DNA from: Areca catechu | Taxonomy: Eukaryota > Streptophyta > Magnoliopsida > Arecales > Arecaceae | Length of the DNA stretch: 64,000 nt | Reading direction: 5' to 3' | Assembly: GCA_021397845.1 (NCBI GenBank) | Contig: CM038044.1 | Coordinates: 40,162,354 to 40,226,353 of the forward strand | Shown here: positions 54,364 to 64,000 of the stretch, in pieces | Numbering within the stretch: the stretch's first letter is position 1 | Layout: each line of letters starts with the position of its first letter | Made by a program: the position numbers and the translations under genes | The notes under the pieces: generated by a model | What the model saw: only the letters and a program-made list of their open reading frames with translations | Told to the model about the DNA's origin: nothing | The model's database searches: none

Positions 54364-54539
54364 AATATTTATTAGCTCTATTAAGCTTCCAATCAAAATA
54401 ATGTTTGAGATAAGATCTGCCAAACCTGCACCGGGTATCATACCGGTCTTTAATATTTATTAGCTCTATTAAGCTTCCAATCAAAATAATGTTTGAGATA
54501 AGATCTGCCAAACCTGCACCGGGTATCATACCAGTCGGT
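54364..54539. repeat. 88-bp tandem duplication, almost identical copies
   Basis: AATATTTATTAGCTCTATTA starts both copies (54364 and 54452). Each ends with CCGGGTATCATACC, and the GGTATGG-type repeat continues on the right to about 54560. The copies look nearly identical, so the event is recent. Confidence 0.92.
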
Positions 54540-55059
54540 GACCAATATGGTATTGTATGGTATCGACACATGATTCACAATGGCATATCAGTTATGCCAT
54601 TTTCCGATATTTTTTTAAATTTTTTGTTCTTTCTTTTTTTATTGGTTTCAATGGTTTTTTGATGATTCCAGTTGTTTTTAGGATTTCAATTTTATTTTGA
54701 TGTCTTTTTTATACAGATTGGTAACAAGTCTCATCAAATATTCTATAATCGATAAGTTAATGCAGTGGTAACATAACTGAATGCATTAGTACATATGATT
54801 GAATATACATGCAATATATCAAATGAAATTGATGTGAAAGATATCAATTGACAACTAAAATTTTGTGGAGTGCTTATGCACCTCGTAGATGTCAGAATCC
54901 TAATCATATTTTGGGTTTGGGATATTAACATTTTAAGATAATCTGCCACCTATCCTTGTGGTCCATAATCTTTGCCTTCTTGATAGCCATTGTAATACTG
55001 ATCCTCTATTTTGATATGAGACTAGCCATCCAAAGATTAAGATAGTGAAATTCTACATT

Positions 55060-55620
55060 TAAATTGCCTGAGGTTGTGGAGGGTTGTAGCTACTCAAATG
55101 CGGCTCCTTAGACAAAGGATATCCATGTAGATTGTAACCTAGCTGTGTGGAATAGGATTTGGTGTACAACTTGAATCTAGATACATCTAGTGTTCCTACT
55201 CCTTCGGCGAGGTGATTTACAGTAGTAGCATCATGTCCTATACTATCTTGTGGGGCCTGTGTTCTAATATGCAATTATATCCTCGTAGGCTCTACTTGGT
55301 TATGCCCTGTAGTACCTATTGGTCCTATTTTGTCTGGTATGAGTGAATTGCGACTCACCAAGGAATCTATGACCATGAGAATGTGAGTCATATGCACCTA
55401 TGCATTATCCACTGTTACCTCCTTAGTTATCAAATGCATCATTGCTCGAACTATCATTGTAATCATCCTAGTATTGTGAGATAATTTGGGCAACCAATCT
55501 TTTGAGGATTTTTTGTCCTTGGAATTAGTGAATCAACCCTTATACACTCTCAACGGAACTTCAATCCCCTTCCCTTTCCCTTTCTTGTTGATATGAGAAA
55601 TTGCTTTCTTTTTTTGGATG
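55060..55620 (-). pseudogene. Possible degraded coding fragment (Ser/Tyr/Gly-rich tail)
   Basis: On the minus strand, pieces such as AYDSHSHGHRFLGESQFTH and the open stretch 55274-55059 (HDATTVNHLAEGVGTLD) have the look of a low-complexity C-terminal tail as found in plant hAT-like or BED-finger proteins. Stops are frequent and no catalytic motif is visible. I cannot name the gene. It could be chance coding-like sequence. Confidence 0.25.
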
Positions 55621-55934
55621 CCCCTACCTACCGGTTTTGCTTGGTGACTTAGCTGAATCCACTACCCTAATTGACCCTACTTGCCTTGCTAAATTGGGTA
55701 CCACATATTTTTTAAATTTATGTAAATTTGGGCTTATGTTCATGTAACCTAAATTTAAATAATCATTTTGTGGTAGCAAGTAGCAAGCATACCCCCAAAT
55801 ACGCTACAAATTATACAGGATTTTTTTGAATAATTACTTTATTATGTTTTTTTAACCAAAAATATATTTTTAATCTAAAAATTATATTCTTAACAAAAAC
55901 TTATTATTCTTTGGATGTGGGTAGATCATCCTTA

Positions 55935-56032
55935 GATCAACAACATTTCATGATAGTATGCCAAAATACAAAATTTTGGTGATGATCAACAACATTTCAT
56001 GATAGTATGCCAAAATACAAAATTTTGGCATG
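55935..56032. repeat. 49-bp tandem duplication
   Basis: GATCAACAACATTTCATGAT at 55935 and 55984 starts two copies that are identical over about 45 bp. Each contains CCAAAAT...ATTTTGG, a short inverted repeat. Confidence 0.93.
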
Positions 56033-56739
56033 ATGTTCCCCCATATCCCCTATGTTAGCCTATTTTTTGCCTCAAAATGGGAAAAGAAAGGTGAACAAGG
56101 GAAGGAGAGAGTGAGATTTACCTAATTTCAAAGGGATATTGGATGAAATATGAGTTGAAACCACCTTCTCTAGGTTTTTTTTTTGGATAAAAACCAAAAA
56201 AGTTAGGATAAGAAGGCACAAGAAGCTTTCTCTGCACCTCATTGTTATTTGGGGGGGTAGCAAACTGCATGAATTGCCTTGAATATAGAATTGATTTAGA
56301 TGGTTTAGAGGATCCAGACCTATTCCAACCTATATGGCTGTATCGTTCGATTATGTGTCAAAGGATTTACTATGCCTTGAATTGGGCGATTCAAGGCACC
56401 ATGGCCGACAATGGTTTGAGATGCCATTTTTGTTTGATGCCACTTGCTGCCACTTGAGATGCATTGGATCTGACCATGAAGGCTTTTGAATGTATATAAA
56501 ATTTAAATCAGAGAATTTTGTAATATTTGCTTTCATTTTTCAAAGAATTGCAAGATTTTGTTAGAGTTTTAATTTTTTTATATACACTCTTAGGTATCAA
56601 TTTGGAAAATAAGAACCCAGAGAAGCTACAGTATCATTGTAAGGTGCAAGCTTTGCCATCTCAGTATCTGATTTTGTATTGGTACCATCTTATTACAGTG
56701 TTGGTACGTGTAGGGTATGAGATGATGAGGCATACCAAG
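56033..56739. other. Spacer without recognisable gene
   Basis: Short frames, no motif on either strand. A low-complexity purine/pyrimidine stretch lies near 56090-56190. Confidence 0.5.
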
Positions 56740-57552
56740 TGTTAGTGGAAAATATGGTCGGGCTAGAGATAGAGCCCGCTATAGTGAAGGCAAGACCGAT
56801 GGCCCGATCGTCAGTATGGGTCACAGATCATACATCAAACCAGATCACTATGAAATATGCGATCAACCGCTTAAGCAAAGCCTCGCCGACTGCTCAGCTA
56901 TAATTTCCTGGGCCTTAAACACCCCACAAGTTCCTAGGCACTTGGCCATAAGTTCCTGGCCTTAAACACCCTACAAGCACTCCGACCTACAGGATCCTGG
57001 CAACATACCCATCTTGAGTCCCGGGAAAATAACACTTAGACATTCATCACTATGGCGTTTATCATGTGGTTGGCTTTCTGTCATGTCCCAAAATACCCAA
57101 TCATCACTAGATCTAGACAAATGGGGAAGGCATGCTGGGATTCCTTGTATTTTGGCCCATAATTTAATGAGGTGTGCCATATACCGAACTAAGCGACAAG
57201 AATACCTTTAAGAAAATGAGATGCCACTAATAGACAAGAAAGCTCCAAATGACACGTGGAATGCTCTACCATCTCTTGCAGGATCTAGTAGGATCTCGTC
57301 CAGGATCGAATTGCCCCCTGTATCATAGCCTATAAAAGAGTTCCAAGCAAATCCTTAAGGTATGCAAGCCTTCCCGCTTACACTCTGTCACTAGTAGTAC
57401 CAATATTGACTTGAGCATTAGAGTACCATCGTCGGAGCCACCCTTGGTGGGGATTTTTTGCAAGTACCATCCCCCGGAGTTCGGCCTGCATTGACAATTT
57501 CAGCACTAGCTCTAGCCTCCCTTTTGGCATTTAATGAATTTTGGCACCAACA
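56740..57552 (+). repeat. Gypsy-C probable 5' LTR
   Basis: The end is placed at CACCAACA (57552) because AATTAGAGGAAGGG follows, a shortened version of the Gypsy-B primer region. The start TGTTAGTGGAAAATATGG is a guess from the TG. A TATA box (TATAAAAG) at 57331-57338 and a TTGACTTGAGCATTAGAGTA block near 57408 match the layout of the Gypsy-B LTR. Confidence 0.45.
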
Positions 57553-57711
57553 AATTAGAGGAAGGGCCTGGATATTCATGAGGGGTGTGACCCACAAGAC
57601 GAGAAGGCCATGCTATTTAAGAAGACTGTCTCTTATTGCACCAACACTATCACTTCTTGGCTAGCAGAAAGGGCGGTCGAGAGCTAGGCAAATGATCCAC
57701 CTTGCTCCACG

Positions 57712-59100
57712 TTGGCAGGGGTCTCATCACCATCACAAGTAGCAGTGGTAGGTGTGGATCAATTCAACTCACTTGTTGTGCAGATCCAAAACTTGGTAGT
57801 AGCTATCCAAGCCATCCCTGCACTACCTCCGGCGACTCCACTTCCATTACCTGCACTGCACGCAGCCTCCCAACTTCCTGAATTACCTACACCTATGCCA
57901 CCACTAGAGCAATCGCATGTCTCTCTGAAGGACCTCGAAGAGACCACTCACCATCGTCGTCACCATCCTAGAAGTTCGGGAGCAAGTAGACAATGTCTAG
58001 AAAGCCCTTGGTTGAAACATGACTTGACTCCTGATCGTCGATCTCTACAGTCATTGGAAGCCTTGGTCGATCGGGATCTTGAGATTGATCAGAAACTCAA
58101 GAAAATGGATTGACGAATTGAGGCAATCTGCAACCCTTCTTTAACACCGAATCATGAGGTCAGCAATGAGCCACCATTTGATAACAAGATTATACAGGCG
58201 CTACTTTCCCGGCATTTCAAGATCTTGCAGCTTGAAAATTATGATGGAACCATTGACCCTGACGATCACTTGGTGAGTTTTAGAACGATGATGCTCCTCC
58301 ATGAGTTTCATAATCTGATTATTTGCCAAGCCTTTTCCTCCACCTTGAAGGGAGCGGCTCAACACTGGTACTCAAACTTGAAGCCAGGATTGGTACATTC
58401 CTTTGAACAGTTGAGCCGAGCATTCATCGACCACTTTGTCAGCAGTCGGAGGCCACAATAACATTCGGACTATCTCCATACTCTCTAATAGAGAGAAGGA
58501 GAGATGATCTGAACCTTTGTGAGTCACTTCAATGCGGCTACTTTGGAGATCTGCAATCTAGACCAATCGGCTGCCATGTCAGCTCTGGCACAAGGGCTGT
58601 TGAAGAATGATCTTAAAAACTTATTGGCTGAGACCTATCTCAAGGATTTTGCAGGAATATTGGCTTGAGTTGAGAAGTACGCTTTGATGGAAGAAGCTCC
58701 CATGATAGAAAGAAGATCCATCCACTTTCTTATTGGGGGTGGTTAGGAGATGTGAGGATGCAAACTCTCCCCGAAGCATGAAGGGATAGTCCAACCTCGC
58801 TCCAGGTCCCCATGGAAGAAGAACAGATTCTTCAAAAACTGCCAATCCAAGGAGATTCGCCAAACATGTTCGCCGGGAAGGTTCTACACTTATACCCCAT
58901 TAAATGCACTTAGGAAAAAGCTGCTGATGGAGATCATAAGATAGATACCAAAGCCCTGGAAACTGTGGACACTGTTGACAAGGAGAGACTCGATCAAGTT
59001 TTGCTTATATTATCGAGACCACGGCCACGATACTAAATAATGTATCTAGTTAAAGGATGAGATTGGAGAGCTGATCAGACATGGCCACTTCGATCGATTC
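57712..59100 (+). pseudogene. Gypsy-C gag
   Basis: One frame 57712-58461 with a TGA at 58111-58113 carries a Pro/Leu-rich N-terminus and the capsid core (SRHFKILQLENYDGTIDPDDHL, FSSTLKGAAQHWYSNLKPGLVHSFEQL, FIDHFVSSRRPQ). Further pieces (FVSHFNAATLEICNLDQSAAMSAL) continue to 58690. The knuckle near 59000-59045 reads CLYYRDHGHDTK followed by a stop in place of the expected acidic residue, then C. Decayed. Confidence 0.82.
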
Positions 59101-59319
59101 ATTCGATAATAGAGAAGGCCGAGAGAGCAGCTAAGATCGCTACAACCGGCCGAACAACCACAGCCACTTCCATCTCTAGAAGGAGGTGATCCCATCCCAT
59201 TAGGACGAGTGGGAATGATAACTGGAGAGTGCTGCCGACCTGCCCAGCCAGCGAAGAAGCATACAATGCCAATAGTTTTTTCTAAAGAAGACGATGATGA
59301 CGTTTAGTTCCTGCACGAT

Positions 59320-60480
59320 AATGCGGTAATTGTTACTTTAAATGTTGGGAATTATGATGTACATCGTATCTTCATTGATAATGGAAGCTCAGTAAATGTT
59401 CTATACTTCAATGCACTTTTAAAATTGAAATGTTATCCGAACAATTGGTTTGAGTGAATTCCCCTCTAGTAGGGTTCACAGGAGATGCGATCCAGGTGAA
59501 AGGAATGATTACCCGAACTGTAAGAATGGGACATTACCTACTTGGATCAATCACTTGGATAGATTTCTTGGTCGTTCGGGCACCCTCGGCTTACAACGCC
59601 ATTCTTGGATGACCAGTTCTTAATGCCTTCTAAGCTGTCATCTCCACTTATTGCCTGAAAGTGAAATTTTCAATAACATAGGGATCGGAGAGATTCACGG
59701 AGATCAGAATCTAGCACAACATAGCTACCATATCGAGCTTTAAGGAAAAAGAATTGCTGAAGACTATCCAGTCGAAGGTCTCGATGCTCGGGATAACCTA
59801 ACCGAATAATGAAGAAAGCCGATCGAGGATCTCATTTCTGTTTCTCTAGTTGATGGAAATCCTAAGCATACGGTTAGGATTGACTCTAACCTAAATCAGG
59901 TAACTAGAGACTAGCTGACTTCATTTTTTCGAAAAATGCTGATATCATTGCCAACGGATATGCCAGGCATCGATTCCTTGATGGTACATGGTTGAAGGTG
60001 GATCCCAAACATCAACCCATCAAGCAAAAGAAAAGGAGCTTTATGCTCGAGCATCAAAGAGTTATGTCGAGGAGGTCGACAAGTTACTTGACACTGGCTT
60101 CATCTGGGAAACTACCTATCTAGAATGGATTGCCAACCTGGTTATGGTAAAAAAGGCGAATGGTAAATGGCGGATGTGCAATAAATGGCGGATGTGCAAA
60201 AACTTCATCGATCTCAACAGAGCATGCCTAAAAGATGGCTACTTATTGCCACGAATCGATCAGATTGTTGATGCGACTTCAGGCTACGACCCCCTCAGCT
60301 TCATAGATGCCTTCTCTGGATATAACCAAATCCGGATGGCCCCAAAAGACGAGGATAAGATTGCTTTTATTATTGATCGAGGTCTCTTGTGTTACAAGGT
60401 TATACCATTTGAATTAAAGAATGCAAGAGCTACTTACCAATGCCTGGTGAACAAGATCTTTAAAGACCAAATCGGATAGA
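59320..60480 (+). pseudogene. Gypsy-C protease and reverse transcriptase (first half)
   Basis: Protease: RIFIDNGSSVNVLYFNALL near 59370 (D-N-G kept), then fragments with APSAYNAILG near 59580. Reverse transcriptase, open 59988-60479: VDKLLDTGFIWETTYLEWIA, VMVKKANGKWRMC, a 24-nt duplication giving CNKWRMCKNFIDLNRA, FIDAFSGYNQIRMAPKDEDK and KVIPFELKNARATYQCLV. TAG ends it at 60479. Confidence 0.85.
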
Positions 60481-61640
60481 ATATGGAAGTGTATGTGAAT
60501 GACATGCTCTTCAAAAAGCGAGATTGCCAAGATCCATGTCAAAGACCTCTAGAAGACTTTTAACACCCTTCAGAAGTACTAAATGAAGTTGAACCCTACC
60601 AAATGCGCCTTTGAAGTGATTTGGATAAATTCTTGGATTTCATGGTCTCCAACAGGGGGTGGAAGCTAATCAGGAGTAAATCAAAGCCGCCTGTGATATG
60701 AGCCCGCCAAAGACGGTCAGAGATATCCAGCATCCCATCAAAAGAATCGCAGGCCTCAGCAAATTCGTCTTCAAGTCGGCCGAGCATTGCCTTTCGTTTT
60801 TTTAAAGTCTAAAGTACCTGAAGGATTTATAGTGGATAGAAGAATGTCAGAAGGCCTTCGATGACCTTAAGAGTTATCTCAGCTCCCCTCTATTATTAGG
60901 GAGGCCAGATACTAACGAAGAGCTATTCCTATATTTGGCGACCTCTCCCTTGGCAATGAGCGCAGTGCTGATCCAAGAGAAAGATAGGGTTTAGAAACCC
61001 ATCTATTATATCAGCAGAATCTTGGGACATGCAAAGATTCGGTACTCCAAGCTGGAGAAGTTGGTATACGCTTTTCTTATCGAAGGTTTGCCCATACTTC
61101 TAAGCTCACCATCATCCTATTGACCAACTAGCTTATGAAGAATATTCTCCATCGAACCAATACATCCGGACGTATCGCTAAATGGATGATTGAGTTTTCA
61201 GAGTTCGATATTAAATATTAGCCCCAACCATCGATCAAGGCCTAAATACTGGCTGACTTCTTAGCTGAATGCACCATTCTTGATAAATTGCTCGAGCCAG
61301 AGGTGATGGAACTATCGAAGCTAGCATCAGACACCCTTCTGAGCCCAAATAATGCCTAGGAGATATATGTGGATGGATCGCCCAATCTTGAAGGATTAGG
61401 GGCAGCAGTCATTGTTAGCCCTGAAGGAATTATTGTTGAGCATAGTCTATGTCTTGAATTCCTAGCAACCTATAATGAAGCGAGTATGAGGCCCTGATAG
61501 CAAGACTCGGCATTGCCAAAGAAATAGGAGTACAAGATTTGAGTCTACAGTGACTCCAATTGGTTATCGGCTACATCATAGGTGACCCTGAGGCTTGAGA
61601 GGAAAATATGATCAAATACCTTAGAAAGGTTAAGAAACTA
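60481..61640 (+). pseudogene. Gypsy-C reverse transcriptase end, RNase H and second RNase H
   Basis: The catalytic box after the stop reads MEVYVNDMLF, with the first Asp of YVDD changed to Asn. RNase H fragments follow (EECQKAFDDLKSYL, YLATSPLAMSAVLIQEKD). The archaeal-type RNase H near 61355-61590 starts IYVDGSPNLEGLGAAVIVSPEG and has a frame break in the AEYEAL region. Heavily broken. Confidence 0.78.
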
Positions 61641-61699
61641 AATAGTGATCTTCACAGCTTTGAGATTAGATAGATCCCAAGGGAAGACAACTCTCGGGT

Positions 61700-62880
61700 G
61701 GACTTGTTGGCCAAAGCACTGACTACTCACCTATTAAGCTTTCATAAGAAGCCTACTTCGAGCAAATTAAAAGGTCGACTATCAAGGAGTCATTGGAAAT
61801 CATGCAGCTCGATGACGAACCATGCTGGAACGATCCGCTAGTCGACATTTTGAGAGACGGTTGATCCTTGCAAATCGAAAGATAGCTCGCAAGATCAAGT
61901 ACAGATCCTCCAAGTACTTGGTACATGAAGGAAAATTTTATAAACGATCATTTTCTGCCCCTCAGGTCATCAGAGGTGGAGTTCGTACTAAGGGAGGTTC
62001 ACGAAGGGATTTGTGGGGATCACATCGGGAAAGGAGTCTTAGAATATAAGTTGCTTCGACAGGGCTATTATTGGCCGATCATGCAGTAGGATGTCGAGAT
62101 ATTTGTAATGAAATGTGATGCTTGTCAAAGGAATGCCAACATTTAGCATCTCTTGGTCATGCTGATCACTCCTATATGTGCTCCATGGCCTTTTGCACAA
62201 TGGGGGATTGACATCCTTGATCCGTTCCCTCCAGCTTCAGGGCAACACAAGTTTTTTCTAGTTGCTGTTGATTACTTTATGAGATGGGTGGAGGCCGAGC
62301 CACTAGGCCACATCATCGAATCTAAAATAATAGATTTTGTGTGGAGAGCCATCATTTGCCGCTTCAGCATCCTTTGAGTGCTAATCACCGATAACGTATG
62401 ACAGTTTGTCGAAGTCCGTTTTGAAGAATTTTATGAAAACCATGGGATCTTGCATCACCTCACATCGGTGGCATGCCCCCAAGCTAATGAGGAAGCCGAG
62501 GTTATGAATCGTGCCGTCCTCTAAGGGATCAAAAAGAGGCTTGGCAGGGCCAAAGGATTATGGGTCGACGAGCTCCATCACGTACTCTGGGCATACCGAA
62601 TGACATTGAGGGTTCTGATGAAAGAAACACCCTTTAGCCTAGCTTTTGGGACTGAAGCAATGATACCCATCGAAAAGGAGATACCCTCGGTGCGGGTTGC
62701 AAACTATAACGAGCAAACCAACTTGGAAAGGCAACTTGCAGATTTGGACCAGATAGATGAGGTTAAGAACAAAGTACATATCAAGATGGCAGCGTACCAG
62801 CAAAGGATTGCTCGTTACTTCAATTTCAAGGATAGTGACTTGGTATTACATCGGGCAGAAGTTTTCTAACCTGGCCAAAA
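61700..62880 (+). pseudogene. Gypsy-C integrase
   Basis: The HHCC region is readable near 61985-62130 (HEGICGDH, CDACQRNA). Core: APWPFAQWGIDILDPFPPASG (Asp) in 62153-62377, LITDNV (Asp) near 62385 and NEEAEVMNRAVL (Glu) near 62490. C-terminal part 62600-62869: ETPFSLAFGTEAMIPIE. Stops fall between these segments. Order and motifs match the integrases of Gypsy-A and -B. Confidence 0.85.
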
Positions 62881-63000
62881 AGGCAAGCTCTTGCCAAATT
62901 GAAAGGGGCCCTACCAGGTGGAGGAAATCATCAAGCCTTAGAACTTATCGATTAAAGCAACTGGATGAAATCCCTTTGCTCTGACCATGAAACTCCATGA

Positions 63001-64000
63001 ATTTATAGATCTATGATCAGTAATGTACTATTTCTGTTAAACAATTATTTTTCTATACTTATAGTAAAAGGTTTCTATGACAAAAGACCTTTGAACGAGA
63101 ATTACTTAGGCCCAATGAGATCCGAAAAACTCATATGGGATGATCTATAGTTAAAAGCTAAGTTGCCCGCAGGGTTAAGACCCCATATTGAATGGCTTAG
63201 AGTTCCATTGGCCTAAGGAGTTCCCTCTTAAAAGGATTGGCACCAACACTGAGTATTGGTATTTGGTATAATATGAGATTGCATACCGGTATGGTACGGT
63301 ATGCCCAGACAGTATGGTATCAATTGGTACAACAAACCTTGGTAAGATCCCGGCATCAACCATTCCAAAATGGCATGAACCCTTTTCTGGATCATCTATA
63401 AGAGCACATGCAACAATCACATGACCAGGAAATGTTAATAATATCATCTAAAATGCATAACATGTTCTTTTCTACTACAATTATTCATTCAAATGTCAAT
63501 CAAAAAACACTATCATGAAGGTATCCATGAAAGGTTCTAATTCATTAATTGTCATGTGCATGAATTTTGATCATCAGATTGTAATTGGTCAAAGCATCAT
63601 AAGCATTCATAAGGTTCATATAAAATGTGAAAGTTGCATTTCACTTATCTTCCAGATGGATTTAGATTGAGTGGTTCTTCACTTCATGTTAATTTTAAGA
63701 AATAACTAACATCCTTAACAACATAATAGCTCATTTGTTGTGTAAGAAACTATTACTAACTACGATTTATGGCCCAACCATTGAAGGACCTATGCCTTGT
63801 GCTATCTTTTATTTTGTGTCAATTGGCTTGACCCAATTACCAAATCCTAGTCATTCAATATCTCAACCTGTAATGTAACTTGAAATGAGTTTAAGGATTA
63901 GTCCTTAATGTTGGTAGACCAGTCAAGATTTTCGATAGAAACTAAATTCATAGTATGTTGGTTTTCATGGTTAGTGGTTTAATATCCTCAACTTTTGATT
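63001..64000. other. AT-rich end of the window with a GGTATGG-repeat fragment
   Basis: No gene seen. At 63264-63341 the words GGTATTTGGTATAA, CATACCGGTATGGTACGG and ACAACAAACCTTG mark another member of the GGTATGG repeat family with the same right end as copy C. The rest is unremarkable AT-rich DNA. Confidence 0.6.

Larger units (their letters stand above)
56740..63000 (+). mobile_element. Gypsy-C: decayed Ty3/gypsy (Tat-type) element, 3' LTR not found
   Basis: A probable 5' LTR (56740-57552) is followed by gag, knuckle, protease, reverse transcriptase, RNase H, second RNase H and integrase, in the same order as Gypsy-A and -B. It is only distantly related to them in sequence. No 46-bp array, antisense gene or 3' LTR is recognisable after integrase, so the element is truncated or its end has decayed. 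Every frame has many stops. Confidence 0.85.

Noticed and set aside
63001..64000. 3' LTR of Gypsy-C
   Set aside because: I searched by eye for the LTR start, TATA box and U5 block and found none.

Overview
The window is a stretch of a large, repeat-rich plant nuclear genome, most likely monocot. A palm-like genome is my guess and the sequence does not prove it. Apart from one recognisable host exon, almost everything is LTR retrotransposon, much of it nested. I see no rRNA, tRNA or CRISPR array.

Layout. (1) 1-6670: Gypsy-A, a decayed Ty3/gypsy element of the Tat type (two RNase H domains) on the minus strand, whose 3' LTR lies off the left edge. (2) 7272-39898: an AT-rich, terminal-inverted-repeat-like DNA element split by Gypsy-B. 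(3) 7430-38574: Gypsy-B, a plus-strand Tat-type element with both LTRs, a 5-bp target duplication (ACTGT), a 46-bp tandem array after integrase, and a spliced gene on its antisense strand. Gypsy-B is itself interrupted twice. Copia-1 (8890-19878, duplication CAGCT) sits in its gag. Copia-2 (25736-35643, duplication TCGGC) sits in the antisense gene. LTR divergence agrees with the nesting: Gypsy-B LTRs differ most, Copia-1 less, Copia-2 least. (4) 38580-40340: AT-rich DNA and two tandem duplications. (5) 41821-42056: first coding exon of a host gene, probably an ARID-HMG DNA-binding protein. No later exon was seen, so the remaining 22 kb may be its intron. (6) 44845-49891: Copia-3, a decayed minus-strand element with 147-bp LTRs and duplication GTATT. 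(7) 50040-54560: short hAT-like inverted-repeat elements rich in GGTATGGTACGG, and local duplications. (8) 56740-63000: Gypsy-C, a decayed plus-strand Tat-type element without a visible 3' LTR.

The most interesting material is RNA-like structure inside the Copia elements. The long untranslated leader of Copia-2 holds four hairpins that share a 19-nt apical segment and a bulged G, but have quite different, still complementary stems. The U5 part of the Copia-1 LTR holds four hairpins with alternating stem types and a shared loop start. The Copia-1 LTR also carries about eleven copies of a palindrome (AAGTGTCGACACTT) that recur just after pol. In Gypsy-B the antisense gene has its own TATA box and two short introns, and its frame is preserved across both introns and across the Copia-2 insertion.

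All gene calls come from reading motifs and repeats by eye. No database search was run.
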